A stretch of 64,000 nt of DNA, taken from positions 248,001 to 312,000 of the forward strand of contig JBGAKH010000003.1 of NCBI GenBank assembly GCA_044224515.1, given 5' to 3'. Source of the DNA: JBBATK01 sp044224515. GTDB taxonomy: Bacteria; Bacteroidota; Ignavibacteria; Kapaibacteriales; NICIL-2. The notes below the pieces were generated by a model, which ran no database searches, was not told where the DNA came from, and saw nothing but the letters and a program-made list of their open reading frames with translations. Positions 35,060 to 44,777 of the stretch are shown piece by piece (the stretch's first letter is position 1; each line of letters begins with the position of its first letter). Both the position numbers and the translations under genes were made by a program.

Positions 35060-35533
35060 GGATGAAGCTCTGCTTTGTTATCGAAGCTTCTCGAACGGTG
35101 CACGTATCCCAAACATCCCAAACACTGCTGATCTCACAGGAACTGCAAGTAGCCGAAGTATTGTAAGCTTCCCAATTTCCCGTAGCAAGTCTAAACCAAC
35201 AAGCACTGCAGGCAGTCATGCTTCGTATCCATTGTAAATGAGCTCAGCAGTTTGCCAACAGGTTCTGTAAGTGTACTCGAAAATGAAACTCGCTGAGCTT
35301 TCTTCTCTTCTGTGAAGTACAAATCGAAACTCTATGTGACTATTTACACATCACACAATCTTCAGACCTACAAAGGGTATGATCTGCAAAAGATCACGCT
35401 TGTTTTTTGTGAGAGAAGGTGTAGAGTGATGGGAAAACGTGCAGGTGCGAGAGCAAAGAGTAGAGGGAGTAGATGTCGTAAACCGGCAGTAAACAGCGGC
35501 TCACGATGATTGGCAGAGAGACCGGTCCCGAGC
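35060..35533. other. Intergenic, mostly empty
   Basis: No credible gene between convergent genes. Around 35380-35410 a short hairpin (TGATC/GATCA) precedes TTTTTT on the plus strand, a weak terminator candidate more than 300 bases beyond the large T9SS gene. Base use does not look coding. Confidence 0.45.
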
Positions 35534-35565
35534 AAAAAAAAAGCGTGAGCCTTTGGCTCACGCTT
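35534..35565 (-). terminator. Intrinsic terminator of the thioredoxin-fold gene
   Basis: Perfect 11-base stem AAGCGTGAGCC/GGCTCACGCTT, TTT loop, T run on the minus strand, 28 bases past the stop. Confidence 0.93.
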
Positions 35566-35592
35566 GTCGAAAAGAACTATTGAGAGTCGGAC

Positions 35593-37239
35593 TTACTTTA
35601 TAGCGGAGCGGAGAGTTGCAACGAAGTGTTCGTCGTTCAAATCATTACCACAAGCCAGGATCTTTAGGTCCGGACCAATAAGTATGCGCCACGGATATCC
35701 AACCCATTCGAAAGTAGTAGCGCCATCGCTGCCGCCGTCTTTCACGAAGATTGCGGAAACCAAGGTAACCTTACCTTTTGTTTCTTCTTTGATTTCGGGC
35801 ATTTGACTTCCGAGTGAGAGAGCAATGATGTTGACTGCGCTCTTGATATTGTCATGGCAAAGACCAACCAAGGTGCGAGCAGCTTGATCGCAGCCACTGC
35901 AATGATCTGTGCGAAGATCCAACAAAGTGTACTTACCCTTGAGGGCGTCTTGGTTGAGCTTCTTGTCTTTACCTGCGATGCTATAGCTGAAAGCAGGAAT
36001 CGTATTGCCGGCCTTGATTGCTGCGTTCGGATTTAGATAGAAGCGCGCTGCCTGTGTCAGTTGGTGATTCGGGAAGCGCTCCACGATTGTCTTGTAGAGA
36101 TCTTGTTGACGTGCTTTTTCGCCCAAGACACTCGCTTGAATAAGTTCTGAGTAGGCGATAGGAACCACAACACTTTCATTACGATTCTTGGTGATGACTT
36201 CACCAACGTAACTGTCCTTTGAATCGCGTGAGCGTTGGCTCAGAGCGATGTACATGAGTTGTGGATCGATTGCCCACACATCTGATGACGGAGAGATAAC
36301 GGTGAGTGCTTTTTCAGCCAAGCTGTTGTCACGGTTCTCTACTTGCAGACTCAAGTAATAGAGATACAGAAGGCGCAGTGTCGTGCTATCTTCGGTTGAC
36401 TTCATGCGCTCGCGAACCGAAGCCTCTTGTTCAGAGACTTTCATCTTCGTGCGGAAGTTCTTCATGTCGAAGTTTGCTTGGTTACCGCCATTTGCGCGGT
36501 GACGACCAAGGTCAACGTTCATGGTTTCATCGAAGCTTGACTTGTAGGATTGCATTTCATTAAAGGTCTCGCAGAACAATACATAGCGTTTGTTCGAAGA
36601 GGTGATGCGTGCCTTTGTCATACCGGGCGACAACACAGAGGTCTCGAAACGAAGTTCCGGGCTGGCTGCAACGTTTTGAAGTGCAGTGAAATGTCCGCCA
36701 CGAATACGGAACTCTTCAGCCTTGTTCGCACAAGCGACTGTTGCTTGACCTGCACCGTTGCCGTCACCGCACACAACTGCTTGCCATTCGAAGCGTGTTG
36801 AGGGGAAGGGGGCAGCGACAACCCATGCACCATCTTTCAGGCTCATGCGCTTTGTACCCTGCGTGCGACTAAAGTTGTTGAACGCGCCGATGGCGAGGAC
36901 CGAGTCGATGCGAGCGGGCAGTGGTGAGTTTGCCAACTGAACATCCAACTCTTCGCGCTGATCGCGATCGTTGATGAAAGGAACAACGTATTGTTCGTGA
37001 TTGATTCCGTTGAACTGCACGCGGTAGGTGCCCGGGCGACGGAAGGAAATGGAATAGGAGCCGGATGCAGCCACATCGAAACTGGTATCGGCTTTATCCG
37101 AACCAAATCGATACACACCGATCTGTGCATGAGCCAAAGGCTTAGCATCGTGTCCCATAACGCGGCCACTAAGGGTCGAGCTCTGAGCCAAGATCGGTAA
37201 ACTCGTGCAGAGGGCTACGAGTAGGCTAGTCATTTTCAT
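35593..37239 (-). CDS. Secreted protein with CnaB-like start and thioredoxin-like (TlpA-type) C-terminus
   Basis: A 548-residue exported protein. Signal peptide to ILAQ (about 19); residues 22-110 form a carboxypeptidase-regulatory/CnaB-like beta domain (LSGRVMGHDAKPLAHAQIGVY). The middle, about 250-400, is helical with a TPR-like look. From about 415 comes a thioredoxin fold: PAFSYSIAGKDKKLNQDALKGKY then TDHCSGCDQAA, whose Cys-Ser-Gly-Cys sits at the active-site position, and the cis-proline loop VGYPWRILI. Similar TlpA/DUF4369-type proteins are found in Bacteroidota envelopes and are thought to reduce or exchange disulfides. CSGC is an unusual active-site dipeptide, so redox potential cannot be guessed. 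Monocistronic with a terminator. Confidence 0.82.
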   Translation of the reverse strand: MKMTSLLVALCTSLPILAQSSTLSGRVMGHDAKPLAHAQIGVYRFGSDKADTSFDVAASGSYSISFRRPGTYRVQFNGINHEQYVVPFINDRDQREELDVQLANSPLPARIDSVLAIGAFNNFSRTQGTKRMSLKDGAWVVAAPFPSTRFEWQAVVCGDGNGAGQATVACANKAEEFRIRGGHFTALQNVAASPELRFETSVLSPGMTKARITSSNKRYVLFCETFNEMQSYKSSFDETMNVDLGRHRANGGNQANFDMKNFRTKMKVSEQEASVRERMKSTEDSTTLRLLYLYYLSLQVENRDNSLAEKALTVISPSSDVWAIDPQLMYIALSQRSRDSKDSYVGEVITKNRNESVVVPIAYSELIQASVLGEKARQQDLYKTIVERFPNHQLTQAARFYLNPNAAIKAGNTIPAFSYSIAGKDKKLNQDALKGKYTLLDLRTDHCSGCDQAARTLVGLCHDNIKSAVNIIALSLGSQMPEIKEETKGKVTLVSAIFVKDGGSDGATTFEWVGYPWRILIGPDLKILACGNDLNDEHFVATLRSAIK

Positions 37240-37319
37240 AAAAAATCCTGTCGGTGATGGTGGTTTGTAGTGCTAACTCTTTTACAAGAAACGTGATACA
37301 CGATAATGCGAGCTGTGGA

Positions 37320-38453
37320 TCAGACCTCCCGCATATCATGAAGAATATCGGACAAAGACCGTGCCGCCTGTAGGACTTCGTCGTGCGTGGTGTCACGACT
37401 TAGCGAAAACCTAATGGCTGCTTTGGCCTCTGCCGCGCTGCGTCCCATTGCAAGCAGCACATGGCTGGGTTGCATTGTTCCGCTCACGCATGCTGACCCA
37501 TTGGAGACAGCAATGCCGCGCATATCCATGAGTTGCAGTATCGCGTCGCCATCCAAACTCTCCGCATCCAAAAAAGAGATATTCAGAATGTGTGGTGCGC
37601 TTCCGCTCGCAGGGCTATTAATCCGTATTGAAGGGATCTCCCGCAGCAACTCTTCACGAAGAACTTGAATTCGTTGCACACATAGTTCAGTACTTTTACG
37701 GAAATTTTCAAGTGCCTTACGTACAGCGACTTGAAAGCCCACAATCAGGGCTACGGCTTCCGTGCCGGCGCGTCGATTTCGTTCTTGTCCACCCCCCTGC
37801 TGGTGTGCCTTGAAATCAATGCCACGTCGTATAAACATGGCACCGATTCCTTTGGGTCCGTGCAGTTTATGAGCTGAAAACGACGCAAAGTCGACCCCCA
37901 TTTCGGGGAGATTGATTTCAACTTTGCCCAGGCTCTGCACCATATCGCTATGAATGAGGGCCGAGGGGAGGGCGGCTCGAAGCGCAAATAGGTCTTGAAT
38001 GGTTCCAATTTCGTTGTTTACGTGCATGACGGAGACCAAGCTTTTGGGGCTATTCAGCTCTCCGACATCCTCAAGTTGAACCCTTCCATCATTATCTACA
38101 GGTAGAATTCGCGTTTGCACTCCCTTTTGACCAAGCTCTTCAAGTGGTGCCAAAACCGCATGATGCTCAATGCTACTGCAAGCAATGCGTGACACCAGTC
38201 CAGATTCATCGACGCAGCTTTTGAGAATGGTGTTATTGGACTCAGTTCCACCGCTAGTAAAGATCAGCTCAGCCGGATGGGCATGGAGAAGCGAGGCGAT
38301 TTCCTCTCGGGCAGCCTCGACGGCAACCCGAGCTCTGCGACCAAGGAAGTGGGCGGAGGAGGCGTTACCGAAGTCCTCGCGCAACCAAGGAAGCATGGCT
38401 TCCAGCACCTCAGCATCGAGAATTGTTGTTGCAGAATTGTCCAGATAAATCAT
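37320..38453 (-). CDS. Cysteine desulfurase (NifS/IscS family)
   Basis: A 377-residue PLP enzyme that takes sulfur from cysteine as an enzyme persulfide for Fe-S clusters and thiolated tRNA. Marks are IYLDNSATT at the start, TSGGTESNN (PLP phosphate), SSIEHHAVL, the Schiff-base lysine in SAHKLHGPKG and the persulfide cysteine in SNGSACVSGTMQPSHVL. The long mobile loop around that cysteine fits class I (NifS/IscS) rather than SufS. The ATG at 38453 is preceded by AGGTG. It is the last gene of a run coaE, HhH protein, desulfurase with gaps of 4 and 17 bases. No iscU or mnmA is adjacent. Confidence 0.93.
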   Translation of the reverse strand: MIYLDNSATTILDAEVLEAMLPWLREDFGNASSAHFLGRRARVAVEAAREEIASLLHAHPAELIFTSGGTESNNTILKSCVDESGLVSRIACSSIEHHAVLAPLEELGQKGVQTRILPVDNDGRVQLEDVGELNSPKSLVSVMHVNNEIGTIQDLFALRAALPSALIHSDMVQSLGKVEINLPEMGVDFASFSAHKLHGPKGIGAMFIRRGIDFKAHQQGGGQERNRRAGTEAVALIVGFQVAVRKALENFRKSTELCVQRIQVLREELLREIPSIRINSPASGSAPHILNISFLDAESLDGDAILQLMDMRGIAVSNGSACVSGTMQPSHVLLAMGRSAAEAKAAIRFSLSRDTTHDEVLQAARSLSDILHDMREV

Positions 38454-38470
38454 ACACAGCACCTAATCAG

Positions 38471-39004
38471 TCAGCGTCGACCATTCAAAACTATGGGCTT
38501 AGACACCGCAGGCAGACGTAAAGAAACAGTAATCTTTGCGTACAGCTTCGGACCTATACCTCGTATTTCACGTAATTGTTCCAAACGACGGAGTTTATGC
38601 GTACGCCGATAGTGAATTATTCGCTCCGCCAGTGCCGGTCCTATACCGGGAATCCGTTGTAAATCTTCAGCAGAAGCAGTAGCCGGATTGATAGGCTGCG
38701 CAGGCGCTCTTTTAACCTTGTACGGCGAAGGCGCTTTGATGTCGGCCGGCAGCTCGAGGCTGTCCAAAGCACCCGCATCCAGAGTCTTCCGTATGGAATC
38801 CTGCGCCCGCGCACTGGAGTCCAGAACCTGACGAATTCGTGCATGAAGCTCTTCCTTGAGGGGATCCCGTGGATCTTGAACGATGCGATACAGCAGGCTA
38901 GCGCAACTAAACAGCAGCAAACTCAGCGCTACCAACAGTTCCGAACGCGTAACTCCTGCGAAGGTTTGCAAACCTTCGAGAAGAGATTTTGACCGAGATG
39001 ACAT
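38471..39004 (-). CDS. ComEA-like helix-hairpin-helix protein
   Basis: A 177-residue protein: basic start, one membrane segment (LLVALSLLLFSCASLLY, about 23-39), a charged linker, and a C-terminal pair of helix-hairpin-helix motifs (NPATASAEDLQRIPGIGPALAERIIHYR and LEQLREIRGIGPKLYAKI). This is the ComEA architecture: a membrane-anchored DNA-binding protein that pulls incoming DNA into the periplasm during transformation. The window has no other competence gene, so a DNA-uptake role is inferred from family only. It lies between coaE (4-base gap) and the cysteine desulfurase gene. Confidence 0.82.
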   Translation of the reverse strand: MSSRSKSLLEGLQTFAGVTRSELLVALSLLLFSCASLLYRIVQDPRDPLKEELHARIRQVLDSSARAQDSIRKTLDAGALDSLELPADIKAPSPYKVKRAPAQPINPATASAEDLQRIPGIGPALAERIIHYRRTHKLRRLEQLREIRGIGPKLYAKITVSLRLPAVSKPIVLNGRR

Positions 39005-39008
39005 AAGC

Positions 39009-39704
39009 TTACTCTACTTCTTCGGCGGTTTCGTCGTCGCTGCGTGGCGGGAGCACCTCTAGCACCGGAAGCAAGGCACGAAGAGCGGCGTGCAGAGCAT
39101 CGAGAGAGGAGGCATTGTCGAGGACGAAATCAGCGTATTTCTTTTTTTCCTGAGCGGAAAGTTGTTCGTGCATGCGTGCTTGGATGTCTTCGGCCTTGGC
39201 ACCGTCACGTTGCACCGAGCGCGCCAAGCGCACTTCTTCCGGAGCATCGACAACGATGATGTAGTCAAAGGCCTCATCCAAGCCGATTTCATACAGGAGG
39301 GCAGACTCAATAAACACCAGAGTCGCACCTTCTGCGGAAGCAGCTTCCAGCTGTCGTTGATGTTCATCAAGAACCCGTGGATGCACCAGACGATTGAGCA
39401 GCGCCAAGCGTGCATGATGTTCCGGGCTGGAACCAAACACCAAATGCGCAAGTGCCTGCGTATCGAGCACACCGTCCGGGGAGTAGACTTGACCGAAATT
39501 GCGAACAATCTGCGTTTTCAGTTCAGAATCCTCGTTCATCAGACGCTTCGCTGTCTCATCCGAAGAATACACGCGATGTCCGGCTTCACGCAAAAACTTC
39601 GCGACAGCCGTCTTTCCGCTTCCAATGTTTCCGGTGATACCAATGACCACAAGGTTGTCATCGACCTCGTGATCCTGCTCGCTTTGATCAATCTGCTCTT
39701 CCAT
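39009..39704 (-). CDS. coaE: Dephospho-CoA kinase
   Basis: A 231-residue P-loop kinase that phosphorylates dephospho-CoA at the ribose 3' position, the last step of CoA synthesis. GITGNIGSGKTAVAKFL is the P-loop; SSDETAKRL, the LNRLVHPRV block, the ESALLYEIGLDEAFDYIIVVDAP segment and RMHEQLSAQEKKKYADFVLDNA follow in family order. Short acidic tails at both ends are extra. It opens a three-gene minus-strand operon. Confidence 0.95.
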   Translation of the reverse strand: MEEQIDQSEQDHEVDDNLVVIGITGNIGSGKTAVAKFLREAGHRVYSSDETAKRLMNEDSELKTQIVRNFGQVYSPDGVLDTQALAHLVFGSSPEHHARLALLNRLVHPRVLDEHQRQLEAASAEGATLVFIESALLYEIGLDEAFDYIIVVDAPEEVRLARSVQRDGAKAEDIQARMHEQLSAQEKKKYADFVLDNASSLDALHAALRALLPVLEVLPPRSDDETAEEVE

Positions 39705-39750
39705 AGCTGCAAACTACTAAAAATATTGCCCCAAATTGCCGTCCTACCCC

Positions 39751-39780
39751 TTGCCAATTCAGCTTTTCACCGTATTTTTG
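39751..39780 (+). promoter_or_regulatory. Candidate promoter of tRNA-Glu
   Basis: TTG at 39751-39753, a 19-base spacer and TATTTTTG at 39773-39780, a full match to the Bacteroidota -33/-7 pattern (TTTG, about 19-21 bases, TAnnTTTG). The tRNA begins about 85 bases beyond the expected start point. Confidence 0.5.
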
Positions 39781-39870
39781 TTGCTCATCTGTTCGCAAGA
39801 TCTGTTCTGCAGTCTTCCCGGATGATTCATCTTCATGCGGGCGCCTCCGGCGCGCCGCAAGAGAAAAGCT

Positions 39871-39942
39871 GGTCCCATCGACTAATGGTTAGGTCACCAC
39901 CCTTTCAAGGTGGCAGTACGGGTTCGAATCCCGTTGGGATCA
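39871..39942 (+). tRNA. tRNA-Glu (anticodon TTC)
   Basis: A 72-base cloverleaf: acceptor GGTCCCA/TGGGATC (one G-T pair), D arm GAC/GTC, anticodon stem CCACC/GGTGG with loop CTTTCAA (TTC), T arm ACGGG/CCCGT with loop TTCGAAT, discriminator A. CCA is not encoded. A terminator follows. Confidence 0.96.
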
Positions 39943-39959
39943 CATACGGTACCTTCTTC

Positions 39960-39994
39960 GCCGCATGAATGATATGTTCGTGCGGCTTTTTTTT
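39960..39994 (+). terminator. Intrinsic terminator after tRNA-Glu
   Basis: Ten-base stem GCCGCATGAA/TTCGTGCGGC (one G-T pair), seven-base loop and eight T, 17 bases beyond the tRNA. Confidence 0.92.
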
Positions 39995-40489
39995 ACCTTC
40001 TTGGAAAATCCGCGGGTGCAGCCCCAACGCTTCCACATCGGAGTGTTCCGGCATTATCGAAGTGCAAGGTCCCTACTCTTAACTTCGAAGTCCTACTATT
40101 ACAGCAAGTTGCAATGCGGATGAGTCAGGACCTTCAAAGCAGTATTGATGTACCAACTTTCGTACAAGCGGTGGTCATTGGGTGCGATTTTTCTACTACA
40201 CACTAGATTCAACCCAGTTTGCTAGATTTCAGCATTGCTTCTGGCATATTTACAAGGAGCAATTCAGCCGACTGAAGCATGACGGTCAATCCTGCTGTAG
40301 CTAGCCCTCAAGCAGAGTACTTCGCGGCGCGAAGCACAGCATTTGTTTTTGCGTCGCATCATTGCATCAAGCGTTATAGGCAGCCGTTACATGAAAGCTA
40401 GCCATACAACAGAACAGTGCAATCGTTAGAAAGAGAATACGCCAAGGTGGTGTTACTGTCCCATCCAACAATAGCAACGAGTGAATGAA
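39995..40489. other. Intergenic, no gene seen
   Basis: About 0.5 kb with frequent stops in all frames. It marks the switch from the compact housekeeping part of the window to the sparser accessory part. No attachment-site repeat of the tRNA 3' end was noticed. Confidence 0.5.
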
Positions 40490-40930
40490 ATGAAATTGAG
40501 ACCCTTAGCACTCGATGAAGATAAGAGTAGCGAGCAATATGCATCGGATGACTGCCAAACGTTGCTCGCAATGTATGATGACTTCTATGCGAAAGTGGGG
40601 TACAACTTTCCGTGGATAGGATACTTCGTGGTCAGAGAGAATGCCATTGTCGGCTCCTGCAGCTTCGTTGGACAACCGGTCGACGGCAGGGTTGAGCTTG
40701 CATACTGGACATTTAAAGACTATGAAGGACAAGGCGTCGCTTCTTTTGCTTGCAAAGAACTTGTTGCGATTGCAGAACAACGAAACCCGGAGCTGACGCT
40801 GACTGCAAAGACCGCTCCCGAGAAAAACGCCTCGACAACAGTGCTCGAGAATAATGGTTTTGTGTTCTCCGGGATAGTTCAGGACGAGGAAATAGGCGAT
40901 GCGTGGCTTTGGACGCGCACTAAGAATTGA
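40490..40930 (+). CDS. GNAT family N-acetyltransferase
   Basis: A 146-residue acetyltransferase of the GNAT fold. The central strands FVVRENAIVGSCSFVG and RVELAYWTFKDYEGQGVASFACKEL match motif A, with YEGQGVAS standing for the acetyl-CoA loop Q/RxxGxG/A; NASTTVLENNGFVFSG is the usual motif B. Similar to the RimJ/RimL-like group; the acceptor (small molecule or protein N-terminus) is unknown. I use the ATG at 40490, three codons after an in-frame GTG. It stands alone between non-coding stretches. Confidence 0.82.
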   Translation: MKLRPLALDEDKSSEQYASDDCQTLLAMYDDFYAKVGYNFPWIGYFVVRENAIVGSCSFVGQPVDGRVELAYWTFKDYEGQGVASFACKELVAIAEQRNPELTLTAKTAPEKNASTTVLENNGFVFSGIVQDEEIGDAWLWTRTKN

Positions 40931-41232
40931 GTAGGGAAATAGGGAATGACTATTTGATTCACAGACTTGTTCGGAAGACAAAGTTTGTGCACAGGTTCCA
41001 GGCTAAGCAATCGCAGAAGTAGCCCTGGTGGAAAAAATCGGAGTAGTGACTCATATCCTGGACTACTGAAAGCAAGGAACAATACGTCTTTTAAAGCTGC
41101 AGGAAGTGATGAATTGTCGTTACTTGTGTCTAAGAAATACTCTGACTTCGATAGTGTGACCTAAGGAACGAGATCAAACAGACTTGGACAAATAGACGAC
41201 CCATGCTTGCTAAACTTTGCATAGTACCACCA

Positions 41233-43875
41233 ATGAAGTCCCAACCAATCTTGTTGCAAGTCAAAATCACCTTCGTGGTGTGCTTTTTTGCAGTAGTCAA
41301 TTGTGTGTTTCTCCGAGCTGACGCTAATGAACGTTGGTCAAAACGATATGCCCTGCCCGGACTTAGTGTGTTTAATTCTATGTCAGGTTACGCAGGAACT
41401 GCCAGAGCCATTGTCCGAGCAGGTAATGTGCTTGCAATAGCAGGCGAGTTTTCTGTGCCGACCGGGAGCATTGGCTTGTGGGACTTAACCAATGAACGTT
41501 GGATTGAAACTGAGTTAAACTTACAACCTGATTCATCAGGTCATCGCAGCGAGGTACGGGGGGTTTTCGCCGAGGGTGATTCAATGTTTGTTTACGGACA
41601 TTTCGCTACGGATACTTCCCATGCTCAACAGAACATCGCGATTTATCATTGCGCTCAACGAAAATGGAGTTTTCCTCCTGTATTGTTTGGCTCGATTGAA
41701 GCCATGTATCGAATAGGCGACAAGCTGGTTGCTGTGGGATTGTTTGATTCAAGTGCTACGAATGTGAATGTGCGTGAACTCGTTCATGGAAAGTGGCAGC
41801 ACAGTCTTTTGGAGATCCCCCAGGCATCTACCATACAGCTTGCATCCTTGCGTGACACTACCTATGCACTTGTGTGCGAGCGTGGGTTAACCTACAGTTT
41901 GAAGATTCACAACGGGAGTGGATGGATTCTTGTTGCTGATAGCATCTTGATAGAGTCTACGCCAGCAAAAAATGTTCAACAAACGCACATGAAGGCATCA
42001 GCGGATGCTCTCTACCTATACGGCAATATCCGCCGACTTCGCACTTCCAGTAGTGAAATCGTGCGGGCAGCCGGAGTGTTCCGCTATCATCGAGGCGCTT
42101 GGCAAGCATTGTGTCATGACATACATGATTCTGCCACCATGGTTGTACGTGATCTTATTGACAGTCTTGGTTCGGTATGGATTTGCGGTAGCTTTCAAAG
42201 TGTCGACAAGCACTTGGCACAAAATGTAGCTCGATATGATACTGCTCTGAAGCAGTGGTATGGCTTGGGCAGCGGAGTTTCGGCTTCCAGTTTTCTTTCA
42301 CAGTCAGTGAATTGCCTCTGTGTAGTCGATAACGACATTGTTGCAGGGGGTTGCTTCACGACAGCAGGGCAGAGCTTAACTAACAGTGTTGCACGCTACG
42401 CTCCTTCGAAGGGTACATGGTCCGCGTTTGCAAAAGAAGCTATGGGGCTTAGTGATATAGCGTCTGTGAAAATGTTAGACAATCGTTTACACCTTTTCGG
42501 GAATTTTCGCTACTCCGGCGTTGTTGAGTGCAACGGCATGGCGGAGTGGAGTGGATCCAGCTGGGGAGCGACGGGAGTTGGCTTTGTAGGCGGACCTGCT
42601 AGGACGACGAAGGGCGCTTATTACGTCATGACCGGCCACTTTAAACCCGGTCTATATTTTGCGGAGCGTCTAGGCGATACGTTGTTTTACAGTGGTTTGT
42701 TTGACGCAGTCAATGGCATGAAGTGCTCGAATTTAGTAGGCTGGGATGGACAGCGTGCGGTGGCTGTCGATAGCGGATTAAGCATGGGTAATTTTGATGA
42801 TCCATATAACTTCTACATTCCGGCTGCAGTTACATCCATGCTACGCTTTGGAAATGCGCTTTATTTCTGTGGTGATTTTTCACGAGCTGCGAACAAGAGT
42901 GCTGACGGCGTCGCCTGTTGGGACGGTCGATCCTGGCAGTCGTTGGTAAATCATATCACGTTTGATTCAAGAAAACTCAACGAATCCTATTCTTGGTTAC
43001 GCCTAGCCGTCGACTCCTCGCATAAATTGTTGCTTGGTGGTCGATTTTACAAAGTTGACGGCGTTGTAGCGCATGGGCTTGCACAGTGGGATGGCTTGAA
43101 GTGGCAAGACTTTACGAAAAACTCTGACTATAGTGTATCCAATTTCAGCGGTCTTGGTGTTCTAGCGGATGGCAGAGTGATGATAAGTGCTCATATTCGA
43201 ACACATGAGAAAACAATTGCGCATGGCCCGGCAGTGTGGAACGGAGTATCGTGGAAGGCACTGGGTCCAATTGATACTAACGCGAGTGTCCCGGTGATTT
43301 ACTGCATGCTTCAGCGTGACAGTCTTCTTTATGTTGGTGGGACTTTTGATTCCATCTCAACTATTGTCGCACACAATGTTGCTTCTTATCATTTGAATTC
43401 GGATCAATGGACCGCTCTGGGAAGCGGTCTTCAAAGCGATATTGTGTCGTCTACTCAGTGGTTGAACCGTCGTGTGGTTAATTCCATCGTAGCGAAAGGC
43501 GATACAATTGTGTTTGCCGGAGATTTTTGTCGAGCGGGTGGCCGAGCTTCATATTTTATAGCGGAGTGGATGCCTCAAAACACAGTATCTGTGCCAGCCG
43601 AGGATGACATATATTCGGAGTCCGGTCTTGAGTTGTTTCCCAATCCTGCAGCTGCTACAGTCGAATTGCGATTTGACCTAGAGTCGGAACAGTCGTGCTC
43701 CCTTGATGTCGTTGACGCTATGGGTAGACCTGTAAAGCAAGAATTGTTGGGCCTGCTTTCGGCAGGTACTCATCAGATTTCAGTAGATCTTTCAAGTATG
43801 TTGCCCTCCGTGTATAGTCTTTGTCTCCGAACTCGAACGGAGAGACGCATTGCTACGCTGTGTGTACTTCGTTGA
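41233..43875 (+). CDS. Beta-propeller-like secreted protein with T9SS sorting domain
   Basis: An 880-residue exported protein. The ATG at 41233 starts a signal peptide ending in RADA; an ATG ten codons upstream is possible. Residues about 35-790 are repeats of roughly 45-60 residues built on LYxGGxFxxAG...VAxYxxxxWxALGxG, for example VWICGSFQSVDKHLAQNVA, VGGTFDSISTIVAHNVASY and NDIVAGGCFTTAG, the pattern of large kelch/delta-60-type beta propellers. The last 85 residues (GLELFPNPAAATVELRF, LDVVDAMGRPV, SVYSLCLRTR, final CVLR) are a T9SS type A domain. The likely role is surface binding or adhesion; no catalytic site is visible. Confidence 0.83.
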   Translation: MKSQPILLQVKITFVVCFFAVVNCVFLRADANERWSKRYALPGLSVFNSMSGYAGTARAIVRAGNVLAIAGEFSVPTGSIGLWDLTNERWIETELNLQPDSSGHRSEVRGVFAEGDSMFVYGHFATDTSHAQQNIAIYHCAQRKWSFPPVLFGSIEAMYRIGDKLVAVGLFDSSATNVNVRELVHGKWQHSLLEIPQASTIQLASLRDTTYALVCERGLTYSLKIHNGSGWILVADSILIESTPAKNVQQTHMKASADALYLYGNIRRLRTSSSEIVRAAGVFRYHRGAWQALCHDIHDSATMVVRDLIDSLGSVWICGSFQSVDKHLAQNVARYDTALKQWYGLGSGVSASSFLSQSVNCLCVVDNDIVAGGCFTTAGQSLTNSVARYAPSKGTWSAFAKEAMGLSDIASVKMLDNRLHLFGNFRYSGVVECNGMAEWSGSSWGATGVGFVGGPARTTKGAYYVMTGHFKPGLYFAERLGDTLFYSGLFDAVNGMKCSNLVGWDGQRAVAVDSGLSMGNFDDPYNFYIPAAVTSMLRFGNALYFCGDFSRAANKSADGVACWDGRSWQSLVNHITFDSRKLNESYSWLRLAVDSSHKLLLGGRFYKVDGVVAHGLAQWDGLKWQDFTKNSDYSVSNFSGLGVLADGRVMISAHIRTHEKTIAHGPAVWNGVSWKALGPIDTNASVPVIYCMLQRDSLLYVGGTFDSISTIVAHNVASYHLNSDQWTALGSGLQSDIVSSTQWLNRRVVNSIVAKGDTIVFAGDFCRAGGRASYFIAEWMPQNTVSVPAEDDIYSESGLELFPNPAAATVELRFDLESEQSCSLDVVDAMGRPVKQELLGLLSAGTHQISVDLSSMLPSVYSLCLRTRTERRIATLCVLR

Positions 43876-44749
43876 CGAATTCCAAAGAAAAAACTTCCAC
43901 GTGAAGTCCTTGGCGCTGTTGATTCATCACATTCCGAACTCAAAATAGTCCTGCCTTCCATACTTGTCAAGATCAAGAGCGTGGAATTATAGCACCCATA
44001 CTTTGTTGACATAGCGTGCATTGGTTCTGGTGCAATCAGCTCTTAACTGACGCGGCATACTTTCTAGCATGCTAGTCTTGTAGCGAATAGATTTGTTCGA
44101 CATACGCACGGCGCATAATCTGCATTTCGTTTTTCAAAACAGAGTGAAATGAATTCTCAAGTACAACTTGTTTAGTTAGTTGGGCAGATCACGAGCGTAG
44201 TGCCTGTACTCCACGATGATTTATATAATATTGTTAATGACGAATGTAGTGGAACACAGAGCATGTCATGATATTGAGCGCATGTGTACTGCCTGTTTTG
44301 TGCCTAGGCAGTTGAGCTTTGCATTCATGAATAGTCGTTAGATCGTAATTCTTGAGCGGAGTTCGCGAAAGTTAAAGCTTAGGATTGTAGATACATTTGC
44401 GGTGTGCTTGGAATTGGGACTTTGATATCATGACGTCAGAGCGTGTGTAAGACTCTCTAGATCGAAAAACTAAACTGTAGGTCAGTTATGTCACCGTGCC
44501 CTCTACGCATCTTGTTTGTTGGGCTACTTTGAAAAATCATTTTCCGCCAAGCGTCAAAGAATCTACTGGCAGCGAGTGCTCTACATCTTACTCAAATTGT
44601 CATCTACCCCCGCCCACCTTCAAGCCCCACAATCACACAACAAAGCCATCCGTTGTGAACTGCTGCTGACAACGCCTGACCGGGTATCGGAGTATCCGGG
44701 CGCTGCACAAATGTTTTTAACTGTCAAATGGACGGAAACAGGTATGCTA
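43876..44749. other. Long intergenic region, no gene seen
   Basis: The largest gap in the window (over 1 kb to the next gene). Stops are frequent in every frame and base composition is somewhat AT-richer. A CTAGCATGCTAG palindrome near 44070 and a short hairpin (ACTGCCT/AGGCAGT near 44290) are the only structures noticed. It may carry an untranslated RNA or the ruins of a lost gene; nothing supports either directly. Confidence 0.5.
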
Positions 44750-44777
44750 TTGCCTGTTAATAACTTGCGCGTATATT
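44750..44777 (+). promoter_or_regulatory. Candidate promoter of the Asp-box T9SS protein
   Basis: TTG at 44750-44752, 19 bases, TATATT at 44772-44777, then G; leader of about 165 bases. Same TTGCC start and spacing as the tRNA-Glu candidate. Confidence 0.35.

Noticed and set aside
35312..35509. 65-codon frame between convergent genes
   Set aside because: Low-complexity basic end and no ribosome site; looks accidental.
39841..39853. GCGCC-TCC-GGCGC hairpin just before tRNA-Glu
   Set aside because: Only five base pairs, no T run; not a convincing terminator or attachment site.
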